From the NCBI GenBank assembly GCA_905371715.1, contig CAJPLV010000001.1, positions 62,001 to 126,000 of the forward strand: DNA of 64,000 nucleotides, read 5' to 3'. A model generated the notes under the pieces. The model saw only the letters and a list, made by a program, of their open reading frames with translations. It was not told where the DNA came from and made no database searches. Source of the stretch: Candidatus Saccharimonadota bacterium (GTDB taxonomy: Bacteria; Patescibacteriota; Saccharimonadia; Saccharimonadales; Saccharimonadaceae). Both the position numbers and the translations under genes were made by a program. The first letter of the stretch is position 1; each line of letters begins with the position of its first letter. This document shows positions 31,164 to 39,851 of this stretch, one piece after another.

Positions 31164-33548
31164 CTACTTTTTCTTTGCCTTTGCTGATGAAGTGCGCGGT
31201 TTGCCGGCTTTTTGCGCAGTACTGCGCCGTCCGCGCGCACGTTTGGCGGGTGCAGCGGCAATCATCTCGCGTGCTTGTTCGGCTGTGATTGTTTTCGGGT
31301 CGATGTCTTTCGGGATTTTTGCGTTCTTTTTACCATCGGTGACGTATGGTCCGAAGCGCCCGTTGAGTACTTTGACATCGCCAAAATCGGCGATATGTTT
31401 TTCGGCTTCGACTTGCAGTTTTGCGGCGTATAACTCGCGTGCTTTTGCTTCGGTAATTTCGCGCGGGTCATCTTCTTTTAGGCTGACATATAGCTTGCCG
31501 ACTTGAATGTATGGTCCGAAGCGCCCGATATTGGCGTTAATATCTTGCCCGTCCTCGGTCGTGCCGACAAGCCGCGGCAGCTCGAACGCTTTGAGTGCTT
31601 GCTCTAATGTGACGGTGCTGATTTTTGTACCACGCGGCAGTGGCGCGAAGTGCGGTTTCTCGTCGCTATCGGTGCTGCCGAGCTGGAGCATCGGCCCGAA
31701 GCGCCCGAAGCGTGCGATGATCGGCTTGCCGGTTTTCGGGTCAGTGCCGATGTCGCGCGAATCGCCAACCTTACTGCGGTCAATTGCGCCCGATTGCTCA
31801 ATGCGGGCATGAAACGGCTCGTAAAAGCTATGCAGCATGGCGTTGCGCGTTAATTTATCGCTTGCGATGTCATCGAAATCTTTCTCGACGTTGGCGGTAA
31901 ATCCGTAATCAACAACTGGCTTAAAATGATCGGTAAGAAAGCCGCTGATAAGTTCGCCCGCTGGCGTTGGTACGAGTTTGCCCCGGGTTGAGCCGGTTTT
32001 TTCGGTCTGGATGCCGCGTTCAACATTTCCATCAATACGCTGCAGCACGATAACGTCGCGCGGCTCGCCTTCGGATTCGCCGCGTTCAGCGTAACCGCGT
32101 GTTTGGATTGTATTCATGATCGTAGCGTAGGTACTCGGGCGGCCGATACCGAGCTCTTCAAGTTTCTTAACGAGCGTACCTTCAGTATAGCGCGCAGGCG
32201 GACGGGCAAAGATTTGGCGCGCCTCCATGGAATATTCACGCACAAGGTCGCCGGCGGTAAACGTCGGTAGGATAGCGTCGTCCTTGCCTCCACCGTAGAC
32301 GCGCAGGAAGCCGTCGAAGACAATGGTATGTCCTTTAGCTTCAAAAACGGGGTTGTCTACATTAGCAGTACTATTGATCGCTTGCTTGGTGTCTGCTTGT
32401 TCGATCCGGATCGTCGCCGTTGTGTTCTCTATCTTGGCGGATGCCATTTGGCTGGCGAGTGTACGCCGGCGGATGAGGTCGTAGAGTTTTTGGTCGTAGC
32501 CGTTGCCGCTGACCGATTCGCGCGTGACGTCGGTTGGACGGATCGCTTCGTGGGCTTCTTGCGCGCCGGCAGATTTCGTTTTGAATGTGCGGACGCGGCT
32601 ATATTCAATGCCGTAGAGCCGCTTGATGTAATCGGCGCTAGCGGCAATTGCCTGTCCTGATAGGTTTACGCTGTCGGTACGCATGTATGTGATGTGTCCC
32701 TCTTGATATAATTTCTGTGCACTCGCCATAGTGGCGCGGCTACTCATACCTAGTTTGGCGTTGGCTTCTTGCTGCAATGTGCTGGTGGTGAACGGCGCGG
32801 CGGGGTTGCGGGTTGACGGTGACGTCTTTATATCGTCAATGGTGTATTTTGCGTTGTTCAATGACTCTAGGAAGGCGTGTGCATCAGCTTCGGTGTCGAA
32901 CCGCTGCTTAAGCTCGGCTTTGACTTCTTGCCCGTCGTATACAAATACGGCAGTGACCTTGAACTGAGAACTGCCCGCGAATTGCTCAATTTCATGCTCG
33001 CGCTCAACCAGCAGGCGTACAGCTGGACTCTGTACGCGTCCGGCGGATTTACCGCCCGGGACTTTTTGCCAGACGACAGGGCTTAGCTCAAAACCAACGA
33101 GGCGGTCTAAAATCTGTCTCGCCTGCTGCGCTTCAACGAGCTTCATGTCAACAGTGCGCGGGTGTTGGATCGCTGCCTCAATTGCCGGTTTGGTGATTTC
33201 GTGAAAGGTAATGCGCTTAGTGGTGGCAGGGTCAAGATTCAAAACTTCGCATAAATGCCAAGCGATTGCCTCCCCTTCGCGGTCTTCATCGGTAGCGAGC
33301 CAGACGTTTGCTGCGCCGACTGCCTTGACGGCTTTTTTTAGCTCGGTGATAATTTTTTTCTTTTCGGGATCAATTTCGTATATAGTTTTGAAATCGTGTG
33401 CAACGTCAATCGGCGGCGTGCTGTCTTTGGTTTTTTTTGCAATAGAGCGGATGTGTCCTACGCTTGACAAAACATGAAAATCATGCCCAAGATATTTTTC
33501 AATGGTTTTTGCTTTTGCCGGCGACTCGACGATAACGAGGTTCTTCAT
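31164..33548 (-). CDS. topA: DNA topoisomerase I
   Basis: 794 aa. The TOPRIM domain is at the N-terminus (LVIVESPAKAKTIEKYLG and TDEDREGEAIAWHL). The active-site tyrosine is in GHITYMRTDSVNLSG. The middle has GRVQSPAVRLLVERE and GRPSTYATIMNTIQTRGY. Instead of Cys4 zinc ribbons the C-terminus has GRFGP-type repeats (GRFGPMLQLG, GRFGPYIQVG, GRFGPYVTDG) and a Lys/Arg-rich tail. It relaxes negative supercoils and is essential. A TATTAT box ends 8 nt before the ATG, so the transcript may be leaderless. Confidence 0.96.
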   Translation of the reverse strand: MKNLVIVESPAKAKTIEKYLGHDFHVLSSVGHIRSIAKKTKDSTPPIDVAHDFKTIYEIDPEKKKIITELKKAVKAVGAANVWLATDEDREGEAIAWHLCEVLNLDPATTKRITFHEITKPAIEAAIQHPRTVDMKLVEAQQARQILDRLVGFELSPVVWQKVPGGKSAGRVQSPAVRLLVEREHEIEQFAGSSQFKVTAVFVYDGQEVKAELKQRFDTEADAHAFLESLNNAKYTIDDIKTSPSTRNPAAPFTTSTLQQEANAKLGMSSRATMASAQKLYQEGHITYMRTDSVNLSGQAIAASADYIKRLYGIEYSRVRTFKTKSAGAQEAHEAIRPTDVTRESVSGNGYDQKLYDLIRRRTLASQMASAKIENTTATIRIEQADTKQAINSTANVDNPVFEAKGHTIVFDGFLRVYGGGKDDAILPTFTAGDLVREYSMEARQIFARPPARYTEGTLVKKLEELGIGRPSTYATIMNTIQTRGYAERGESEGEPRDVIVLQRIDGNVERGIQTEKTGSTRGKLVPTPAGELISGFLTDHFKPVVDYGFTANVEKDFDDIASDKLTRNAMLHSFYEPFHARIEQSGAIDRSKVGDSRDIGTDPKTGKPIIARFGRFGPMLQLGSTDSDEKPHFAPLPRGTKISTVTLEQALKAFELPRLVGTTEDGQDINANIGRFGPYIQVGKLYVSLKEDDPREITEAKARELYAAKLQVEAEKHIADFGDVKVLNGRFGPYVTDGKKNAKIPKDIDPKTITAEQAREMIAAAPAKRARGRRSTAQKAGKPRTSSAKAKKK

Positions 33549-33599
33549 ATTTGTCTATAATATAGTGCATTGCGAAAAATGCCAAATTGCTTGAGGCGG

Positions 33600-34187
33600 C
33601 TATTGGGCAGCTTGCCGTACGTATGCGTATGAGGAATGAAGCGCGCATGGCAGCGATGCAGCGAAAGCGAGCCCGCCAACAGCCCGAGAAACTGTCGCGA
33701 TCGTTTCGTGGCCGCTTCGTTCTGCTGCGGCGCCGATACCGTAAGCGAATATTGATGTCATCTCTCCAGCCATCGCGAGTTTGCCTGATGTTGTCGGGCG
33801 GATTGATTTGCCGGGATATTTCAGCATGGTCACGGTGGTTGCAAGCGCATTGGCGGCTTGTAAGCTGGCGAGCGCGGCTGCGATTTCTCTTGGTATGATA
33901 TCCTTCTTCGTGAATTCGTATATAATTTTTGCGGTTGCGATCTTATCAAGACTGGCGTCTGTCAATGCGCCGAAATTGCTCGTTTGTCCGGTGGCGCGCG
34001 CCACCTTGCCGTCAAGCGCGTCAAGCCCCCGTCCGGCGATAAGCATGGCAGCTCCTTTGGGCGTCTCTGTAGCTTCGGCGCCTTTCCAGGCGAGCGCTGC
34101 GCCGCATAGGCTTATTGCGTTCGGTATCGTAAAAATGTCGCGTGTAGCGACGAGCGGTTTGTCTTCTGGTGGGCGGTCGTGTTTCAT
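33600..34187 (-). CDS. CDP-alcohol phosphatidyltransferase family membrane protein
   Basis: About 195 aa from ATG 34187. A longer frame from 34292 overlaps dprA and is less likely. The full family signature DG-xx-AR-x8-G-xxx-D-xxx-D is present (DGKVARATGQTSNFGALTDA, then SLD). Several hydrophobic stretches surround it. These enzymes join CDP-diacylglycerol and an alcohol such as glycerol phosphate or inositol phosphate to make phospholipid head groups. The acceptor cannot be predicted. It lies downstream of dprA on the same strand. Confidence 0.8.
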   Translation of the reverse strand: MKHDRPPEDKPLVATRDIFTIPNAISLCGAALAWKGAEATETPKGAAMLIAGRGLDALDGKVARATGQTSNFGALTDASLDKIATAKIIYEFTKKDIIPREIAAALASLQAANALATTVTMLKYPGKSIRPTTSGKLAMAGEMTSIFAYGIGAAAERSGHETIATVSRAVGGLAFAASLPCALHSSYAYVRQAAQ

Positions 34188-34236
34188 TGCAAAACTGTAA
34201 CGCAAACAGAGGCAGTTTTGCAAGCGTGAGCGATAT

Positions 34237-35106
34237 CTAGCGTAGCGTCCACTGATTTGCGCCGAGCGAGCGGATGACGCCGTTGATTTCAAGGAGCGTG
34301 AGCGTGGTGCTGAATTCGACAGCGTTTAAGCTGGTCGCGCGCTGGATTTCGTCGCCGTCGCGTATGCCGGCGGCGAGTTGTTTGATGATGGCGGTTTCGG
34401 CGGGCGTAGCGCCGCGCGGCGGCGTGGACTGCCGGGCTTTTTCGTGCGGCAGCAAAACGGCGATAATATCGTCGGGGCTAGTAACGGGCGTAGCGCCCTG
34501 GCGAATCAACGCGTTGCAGCCGGCGCTCATCGGGCTGGTGATGTTGCCAGGGACAACGAAAACCTCCCTACCCTGCGCGAGCGCGTGTGCGGCGGTGTTG
34601 AGCGTGCCGCTGCGGGCGGCCGCTTCGGTGATGAGGATTGCGTCGGCGAGCCCGCTGACTAGACGGTTGCGCGTGAGAAAGCTCCATTTGCCGACGACGT
34701 ACGGTTTAGGCTCGTCGATGCAGTGCTCGGATAAGATTGCGCCGCCTTGCGCGATGATTCTTTCGCCAAGCGCGCGGTTGGCGGCAGGGTAAATATCCGG
34801 CAGCTGATTTGCAATAACCGCGATTGTCGTGCCCTCAGCCTCCAAGCAAGCGCGGTGCGCGAGCGCATCGACGCCGAGTGCGAGGCCGCTTACAATAATA
34901 ATTCCTTGCCGCGCTAAGTCGCCGGCAAATCTCGTCGTTACTTCAATGCCGTAGCGCGTCGGCTTGCGCGTACCGACGATTGCGAGGGTCGGCGCGCGCT
35001 TCGTTGGCAGCGCTCCCATGCAATACAACACGTGCGGCGCGTCGTTAATATGGCATAATCCCTGGAGATAGATATTGTCATCTGGAGCAATTTTATTGAT
35101 TTTCAT
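34237..35106 (-). CDS. dprA: DNA processing protein DprA
   Basis: About 289 aa from ATG 35106. A further upstream in-phase ATG (35208) would overlap a strong opposite promoter and is disfavoured. The Rossmann-like core has AIVGTRKPTRYGIEVTTRFA, GIIIVSGLALGVDALAH, KWSFLTRNRLVSGLADAILI, ARSGTLNTAAHALAQGREVF and VPGNITSPMSAGCNALI. A C-terminal winged-helix region (ETAIIKQLAAG...) resembles the DprA Z-DNA-binding-like domain. DprA loads RecA on incoming single-stranded DNA during transformation, relevant to DNA uptake in reduced, auxotrophic bacteria. Confidence 0.93.
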   Translation of the reverse strand: MKINKIAPDDNIYLQGLCHINDAPHVLYCMGALPTKRAPTLAIVGTRKPTRYGIEVTTRFAGDLARQGIIIVSGLALGVDALAHRACLEAEGTTIAVIANQLPDIYPAANRALGERIIAQGGAILSEHCIDEPKPYVVGKWSFLTRNRLVSGLADAILITEAAARSGTLNTAAHALAQGREVFVVPGNITSPMSAGCNALIRQGATPVTSPDDIIAVLLPHEKARQSTPPRGATPAETAIIKQLAAGIRDGDEIQRATSLNAVEFSTTLTLLEINGVIRSLGANQWTLR

Positions 35107-35127
35107 ACAAATTTCTTGTAAAAAGTA

Positions 35128-35156
35128 TTGACACTTTGTCAACTGTGTGCTAATAT
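35128..35156 (+). promoter_or_regulatory. consensus promoter of the structured RNA and operon
   Basis: Perfect TTGACA (35128-35133), 17-nt spacer and near-perfect TATAAT (TAATAT, 35151-35156). It is the strongest promoter seen in the window. The predicted start is near 35163. Confidence 0.85.
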
Positions 35157-35162
35157 TGGAGA

Positions 35163-35443
35163 TGATTGATTGACTCGGAAGAGGAAAATCAAGCACCTTA
35201 TACCCCATATTCTATAACAGAATTCGCCGACATGGCGAATCTCAAGTTAGGTAGCGCATAAAGTGCGGTCATTAGTAACCTACCCTCCACTATGATCGCC
35301 GCTACAGACAGCTTTGTGCGTTTACTAACCCCTTTGTCCAGCGGATCACCAGTATGTGTGAGGTGGATCACGTATACCCAAGACGGGTGGGACGAAGGGC
35401 AGTATGGCGCCAGGTGATGCCCACCCTTACCTGGCGCTTTTTT
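35163..35443 (+). ncRNA. unclassified structured RNA (~280 nt), stand-alone RNA or riboswitch-like leader
   Basis: It runs from a consensus promoter to an intrinsic terminator with no ORF of note. Local stems: ATTCGCC/GGCGAAT (35222-35240), CGCA/TGCG inside AGGT/ACCT (about 35250-35281), GATCACC/GGTGGATC (about 35344-35368). GGGTGGG (35385-35391) is exactly complementary to CCCACCC in the terminator loop (35420-35426), giving a possible pseudoknot or switch. I could not match it to RNase P, tmRNA, SRP, 6S or a known riboswitch. The next gene starts 82 nt after the terminator, so control of that operon by attenuation is plausible. Confidence 0.65.
35407..35443 (+). terminator. intrinsic terminator/attenuator
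   Basis: GCGCCAGGT (35407-35415) pairs with ACCTGGCGC (35429-35437), followed by six T's. The 13-nt loop contains CCCACCC, complementary to an upstream GGGTGGG. Confidence 0.85.
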
Positions 35444-35524
35444 GTTGGGTTAATTTTTGATAATTGCAACGTAAATTGCAACAGATTTGCAGTATATGTA
35501 CACACAGTTTTACAATACGAGGCT

Positions 35525-36451
35525 ATGAGAATTGCATTTTTAGGAAAAGGCGGTAGCGGTAAAACGACGACATCATCGTTCGTGGCGCGCGTGGCTGCCG
35601 AAATGTATCGCGAATTATACGTGATCGACGCTGATATTAACGTACATATGCGTGAGGCGCTAGGATTGTCAAGTGGCGAAGCGCATGAATTTCGGCAAGT
35701 GTTTGAGTATGTTGAGACGAAAATTCATCACGATCGTCCTGATGTCGCGGCGCTTAAAGCCTTGCCGCGAACGCTGCCGCCGTGGCGGCTAGAAGATCGG
35801 TATACGCTGAGTTTTGAAGCTGCGCCATGCAAAGATTTGCGTCGCCATGACAATATGTTGCTACTTGAGCTAGGCAGTTATACTGAAGATACGATGGGTT
35901 GGTCGTGTCATCACGGTGCGCTCGGGACGTTACAATTGGTGCTAGCACATGTGAATGATGGCGAAGATCAACTGATTATCGCCGATTTGACGGCGGGTGC
36001 GGACGTATTTGGCGTCGGTATGCTCGGATTATTTGATATAGTGTTCGTAGCGGTTGAGCCGACGATGAAAAGTACGAACATTTATAATCAGCTGACGGAC
36101 TTGGCGGTAGCGGACGATGTTGCGCTGTGTCCGATTGCGAATAAAATTATCGACGAAAGCGACGTTCAGTTTATTGAAACGCGAATTGAGCAGCCGGTGA
36201 AATTTACAATCGGCATGTCGAATTTTGTCCGGCGGTTGGAACGCGGCGAGACGGTAGAAACGGCAGACATTGAGTTGCCAACACGCCAGGTGCTCGGCGA
36301 AATCGTTACGTATATGCAAAGTGTGAAGCGCGATGAACAGAGAATGTTTCAATCGACGCTGGCGGCGCATCGGCGGGCGGCGAAGAAATGGCCGAAACAG
36401 AAATTCCCGATTGACCTTATGACATTAATTAATCCGGAGTATGAACGATGA
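35525..36451 (+). CDS. CooC/MinD-like P-loop ATPase
   Basis: 308 aa from ATG 35525. The deviant Walker A motif GKGGSGKTTTSS follows the first strand, and VIDADINVHMREALGL is the switch region of SIMIBI ATPases (MinD/CooC/Mrp group). LIIADLTAGADVFGVGML is the Walker B-like strand. CooC-type members load metals, MinD/ParA types position cargo. The co-transcribed enzymes and the CobW-type GTPase downstream favour a maturation or metal-handling role. It overlaps the next gene by 4 nt (ATGA). Confidence 0.7.
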   Translation: MRIAFLGKGGSGKTTTSSFVARVAAEMYRELYVIDADINVHMREALGLSSGEAHEFRQVFEYVETKIHHDRPDVAALKALPRTLPPWRLEDRYTLSFEAAPCKDLRRHDNMLLLELGSYTEDTMGWSCHHGALGTLQLVLAHVNDGEDQLIIADLTAGADVFGVGMLGLFDIVFVAVEPTMKSTNIYNQLTDLAVADDVALCPIANKIIDESDVQFIETRIEQPVKFTIGMSNFVRRLERGETVETADIELPTRQVLGEIVTYMQSVKRDEQRMFQSTLAAHRRAAKKWPKQKFPIDLMTLINPEYER

Positions 36452-37488
36452 AACCAGGTGAAATATTATTTCTGACGCGTGACGACGTGATAGTACTTGG
36501 TGGACGCGATATGGCGTTTGCGACTAACGTGATTGAAGCGATGTTTGCGGCATGGGCGCAGGGCGATGTATTGCAGCCGGTGAAAACATCGTTGAAGTTT
36601 ACCGACCGCGCAGCGAATGAGTCAGTAGGCGGTGTGGTAAATGTGCTGCCAGCGGCGATTCGCGTTGGCGATGATGCGACGTATGGCGCGAAATTACTTG
36701 GTGCGATGCCGGCGAACGTGTCGCAGGGCGTGCCACGTGCTACGGGCGTGACAGTACTGTTTGACGAGGCGCACAAAATGCCCATTGCGATTATGGACGC
36801 GCAAGTTTTGAGCGCGATGCGGACGGGTGCGGTGAGCGCACTGGCGGCGCGAAAACTGTGCCGGCAAAATACAGCAGAGATCGGTTGTATCGGTGCGGGT
36901 GTTAACATGTATACGCAGTTGCTCGGTGTACTGAGCGTACTGCCGCAGGTAATGCGTGTTAAGATATATAGCCGTGGTGAAAGCAAACAGCGCTTAGTGG
37001 CGAAATTACAGCGCAAATTTCCACAGATTGAGTTTATGCCGGTTGAATCGGCGCGCGGTGCGGCGCAAACTGCTGATCTTATTGTCACTTGTGTGGCAAA
37101 TACGAGCGAGCCAGTTGTGCAAATACGCGACGTACTACGACCAGGTGTGACAGTGTTCAATATCGGTTGTTTAGAGAATGATCCGGAGCTGTTGGCGCAT
37201 ATGGATATAATCGTGTCGGATTTTTGGGAGCATACGAAACATCGCGGCGTGCAAACGCATGCAGTTGCGTATGCACGCGGGCTGATTGCTGATGAAGATG
37301 TCGTGAACCTTGGCGCGATTTTACGCGGTGAACAGCGCGGGCGCATGAATGACGAACAGAAAATATTTTTCGGGCCGACGGGTCTAGGCGCGGAGGATAT
37401 TGCGCTTGGTCGAGCGATATACCAGCGAGCATTGAAACGCGGCGCCGGTACGAAGTTAACACTTTGGAGCGGCGAATCGTGGATCTAG
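36448..37488 (+). CDS. ornithine cyclodeaminase/mu-crystallin family protein
   Basis: 346 aa. Family hallmarks: DAQVLSAMRTGAVSALAARK and the NAD(P)-binding loop IGCIGAGVNMYTQLLGV, with LIVTCVANTSEPVVQIRDVL and IVSDFWEHTKHRGVQT later. Members include ornithine cyclodeaminase, ketimine reductase and SbnB, an amino-acid dehydrogenase of siderophore synthesis. Overlapping ATPase and ligase genes make a biosynthetic reductase/dehydrogenase role likely. The substrate is unknown. Biosynthetic enzymes of this type are unexpected in a strongly reduced CPR genome. Confidence 0.8.
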   Translation: MKPGEILFLTRDDVIVLGGRDMAFATNVIEAMFAAWAQGDVLQPVKTSLKFTDRAANESVGGVVNVLPAAIRVGDDATYGAKLLGAMPANVSQGVPRATGVTVLFDEAHKMPIAIMDAQVLSAMRTGAVSALAARKLCRQNTAEIGCIGAGVNMYTQLLGVLSVLPQVMRVKIYSRGESKQRLVAKLQRKFPQIEFMPVESARGAAQTADLIVTCVANTSEPVVQIRDVLRPGVTVFNIGCLENDPELLAHMDIIVSDFWEHTKHRGVQTHAVAYARGLIADEDVVNLGAILRGEQRGRMNDEQKIFFGPTGLGAEDIALGRAIYQRALKRGAGTKLTLWSGESWI

Positions 37489-38786
37489 CCAGACAACGCG
37501 CTTGGCGTGAGTGCTTAGAGCAGCTGACATCGTCGGAGCGATTGGATGCACGGCATGCTATCCAGCCGATCGTGATGAATGGAGTTGAAGCGCCGCTGTT
37601 GGCCTCGCCAATTTTTTTGAAACCTGATGTAAAACGGACGCTGTGCGAGAATGCGTCGGCGTTAGTCGACGCAGCGGTTGCGCTTGAGTTCTCTCCCGAT
37701 TTCCACCGCGGTATGGTACTGTACGATCGGTTGTATGAGTCGCTGAGCGAACGCGGACGGCAGCTGATCAGCCAAAATGTGCGCCCTATTTCGCGGGTCG
37801 AGGCGCAGCAGCGATTTCGCCGGCTTGATGGGTTTATCGGAACGGACGGCACGGTGCAATTTATCGAAATTAATCAATCGGCACCGTTGGCAATTAGTTT
37901 TTACGAACGGGCGCGGGCGTATTACAATCACTTGACAGGCAGCGATGCGGAGGCGAACCAGACGTCGTTATACCGGCAGTTGGCAGTGTGGTTACTTAAT
38001 GCGTCGCCTGTGCCAAACCCGACAATTGCTGTCAGTGTGGAGCATGGTTATCCGGCAAAGTTCGTTGATTTGCCGGCAGCTGCGTGCGGGATTGAGGCGG
38101 CGGCACGTGCGATAGGTCGTACGCTCACGTGTATCGTTGCGGAGCCGACTGAGTTTCGCTATGGCAATGACAACTGGACGGCGCACGGTCATCATATTGA
38201 TATGCTGTGGCGTAATACAGTGTATCTTGATAACTATGACACACCAGATATCATTGACTATGCGGCGTTGCGTCGTTCTACGAATGTGCCGATGGTGAAT
38301 GATTTACAGACGTGGCTGCTGCGTTCGAAGGAATTTTTGGCGATGATTTGGGATGATTCACTAATCGATGACTTTCGTCGCCTAGGTGTGAATACTATGA
38401 AGTTACGAGTATGTGTACCGTTTTCGTGTTCGCTTAGTAATATATCGCCAGCGTGCGACAAAAACCAGTATATTTTGAAGCGCTGCGACGACGGATTCGG
38501 CAAAGGTATCGTGTTTGGCGCTGACATTACTGACGCTGAATGGCGGCGCCGGTTGAGGGGTAGCTGCGGTTCGGATTGGATCGTGCAGAAATTGGTGCAG
38601 CCGATGAGTATGAAGCTGCCAGTCATTGACGACGCGGGCGCAATTATTGATACCGAAATGGTCGTTGACATTAACCCGTATATGGTGTGCGGTGAAACGG
38701 GCGCGTTGCTCGTGCGGGCGCAGCCGACGACAAATAGCGGCACAATGAATATCGTGAACGGTGCAGCGATTGGATTTGCGATGTAG
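37479..38786 (+). CDS. ATP-grasp-like ligase, glutathionylspermidine-synthase/circularly permuted type
   Basis: About 435 aa. GTG 37479 is chosen because GGAG lies 9 nt upstream and it overlaps the previous stop. A TTG at 37464 is also in phase. Visible ATP-grasp-like elements are VQFIEINQSAPLAISFYERA, NQYILKRCDDGFGKGIVFGA (nucleotide-binding Lys and Gly-rich loop), DWIVQKLVQPM and EMVVDINPYMVCGE. Such enzymes form amide bonds using ATP. With the neighbouring dehydrogenase-like gene, synthesis of a small amino-acid-derived compound is the natural inference. No exact family assignment is possible by eye. Confidence 0.6.
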   Translation: MDLARQRAWRECLEQLTSSERLDARHAIQPIVMNGVEAPLLASPIFLKPDVKRTLCENASALVDAAVALEFSPDFHRGMVLYDRLYESLSERGRQLISQNVRPISRVEAQQRFRRLDGFIGTDGTVQFIEINQSAPLAISFYERARAYYNHLTGSDAEANQTSLYRQLAVWLLNASPVPNPTIAVSVEHGYPAKFVDLPAAACGIEAAARAIGRTLTCIVAEPTEFRYGNDNWTAHGHHIDMLWRNTVYLDNYDTPDIIDYAALRRSTNVPMVNDLQTWLLRSKEFLAMIWDDSLIDDFRRLGVNTMKLRVCVPFSCSLSNISPACDKNQYILKRCDDGFGKGIVFGADITDAEWRRRLRGSCGSDWIVQKLVQPMSMKLPVIDDAGAIIDTEMVVDINPYMVCGETGALLVRAQPTTNSGTMNIVNGAAIGFAM

Positions 38787-38856
38787 GCGCGACCCTCGTG
38801 GATGTGAATAATCTTAAACGGAAAGGGATCCCTTTTTTAGAGCGTATAATAAACGT

Positions 38857-39828
38857 ATGGCAAAACGCGACAGCGACCTGGAATTTAGTATCAACGCGAC
38901 GTTTGATGACGAGCGTGCGGTTAACGATACATTGCCGCTCTATCTAGTGAATGGTTCGCTGGGTGCGGGCAAGACGAGCGTCTTAGAGTTTTTGCTGCGA
39001 TTGGATGAGTTTGTAGGTTCGCGCGTAATTGAAAATGAGTTTGCGAACGAAAACGTCGATGGCTATCGGCTGGAAGGCTTAGCAGACATTGTTACGACGC
39101 TGGCGGGCGACTGCGTCTGTTGTTCGTCGGCGCATGCGCTTACGCGGATGCTGTATGATTTTAGCCGCTCCTCACCTGCTCCGGTCTTTATTGAGGCGAC
39201 AGGCGTAGCGCGGACGATGAATCTAGTTGAGCGATTGGTGAGCGCTGGTGTGTTTAAGCGGTATGAGTTGGCGCATAGTTTTTATATTATTGACGCGCAT
39301 GAGATCTTGCGTGGTATTAGCGCGGCGCAGGCGCTTGAGATGCAGGCTGCTGACACCGTACTAGTGACGAAGGAAGATTTACTGACAGAAGCGGAGATAC
39401 AAGATTATCGCAAAGAGCGTGCCACCCTGCCCTACGCGCGCGTTCTCAGTGCACCGCACGGACGATTTGACGCGAAAGGTTTATCGATGCCGTCTGGGCT
39501 ACTGACGTTTTTTGATGAGTATGACGGCGAGCTGGCAATCCCAGACAACCCAACCTATAGCGTTATTGATACATCATGCCTACGAGCGGACGGTAAGACA
39601 TACGAAACGTTGTGGCCTGAGCTGGTTCAAGTGTATGGACTACGCCGGCTTAAAGGCGCGTTTGCCGATCGCCGCGGTGCGCGTCGGCATATTGAGGCAA
39701 CGCCAACCCATGTAGAGCTGCGCACGGCGCACGCTGATGAACCGTTAAAAATCGTACTCATTGGCGATCGCGCCGAAGAAATGACGTACGACGTATTTGC
39801 GTCGCAGTTGATGATGTTTGGCGAGTAA
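38857..39828 (+). CDS. CobW/G3E-family GTPase (metallochaperone type)
   Basis: 323 aa. Walker A is NGSLGAGKTSVLEFLL, the metal-binding CxCC motif is in LAGDCVCCSSAHAL, followed by VFIEATGVARTMNLVERLV and the guanine-specificity motif VTKED. G3E GTPases (CobW, ZNG1, HypB, UreG) deliver metals such as zinc, cobalt or nickel. The short C-terminal region is reduced relative to CobW. TATAAT (38845-38850) ends 6 nt before the ATG and there is no Shine-Dalgarno sequence, so it has its own apparently leaderless promoter. Confidence 0.85.
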   Translation: MAKRDSDLEFSINATFDDERAVNDTLPLYLVNGSLGAGKTSVLEFLLRLDEFVGSRVIENEFANENVDGYRLEGLADIVTTLAGDCVCCSSAHALTRMLYDFSRSSPAPVFIEATGVARTMNLVERLVSAGVFKRYELAHSFYIIDAHEILRGISAAQALEMQAADTVLVTKEDLLTEAEIQDYRKERATLPYARVLSAPHGRFDAKGLSMPSGLLTFFDEYDGELAIPDNPTYSVIDTSCLRADGKTYETLWPELVQVYGLRRLKGAFADRRGARRHIEATPTHVELRTAHADEPLKIVLIGDRAEEMTYDVFASQLMMFGE

Positions 39829-39851
39829 TGGTAGATTTCTTCTTGTATTGT

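Noticed and set aside
35385..35398. GGGTGGGAC resembles the T-box antiterminator sequence.
   Set aside because: The rest of the T-box consensus and the Stem I landmarks are missing, so a tRNA-sensing leader is not supported.
35163..35443. Structured RNA as RNase P, tmRNA, SRP or 6S RNA.
   Set aside because: No GAGGAAAGUCC core, no tRNA-like TTCGA arm with CCA end, no GGAA-loop SRP domain, and no clear long 6S-like duplex were found by eye.
38821..38840. AAAGGGATCCCTTTTTT before the CobW-like gene as a terminator.
   Set aside because: The stem is a near-continuous palindrome with too small a loop. At most a weak terminator.
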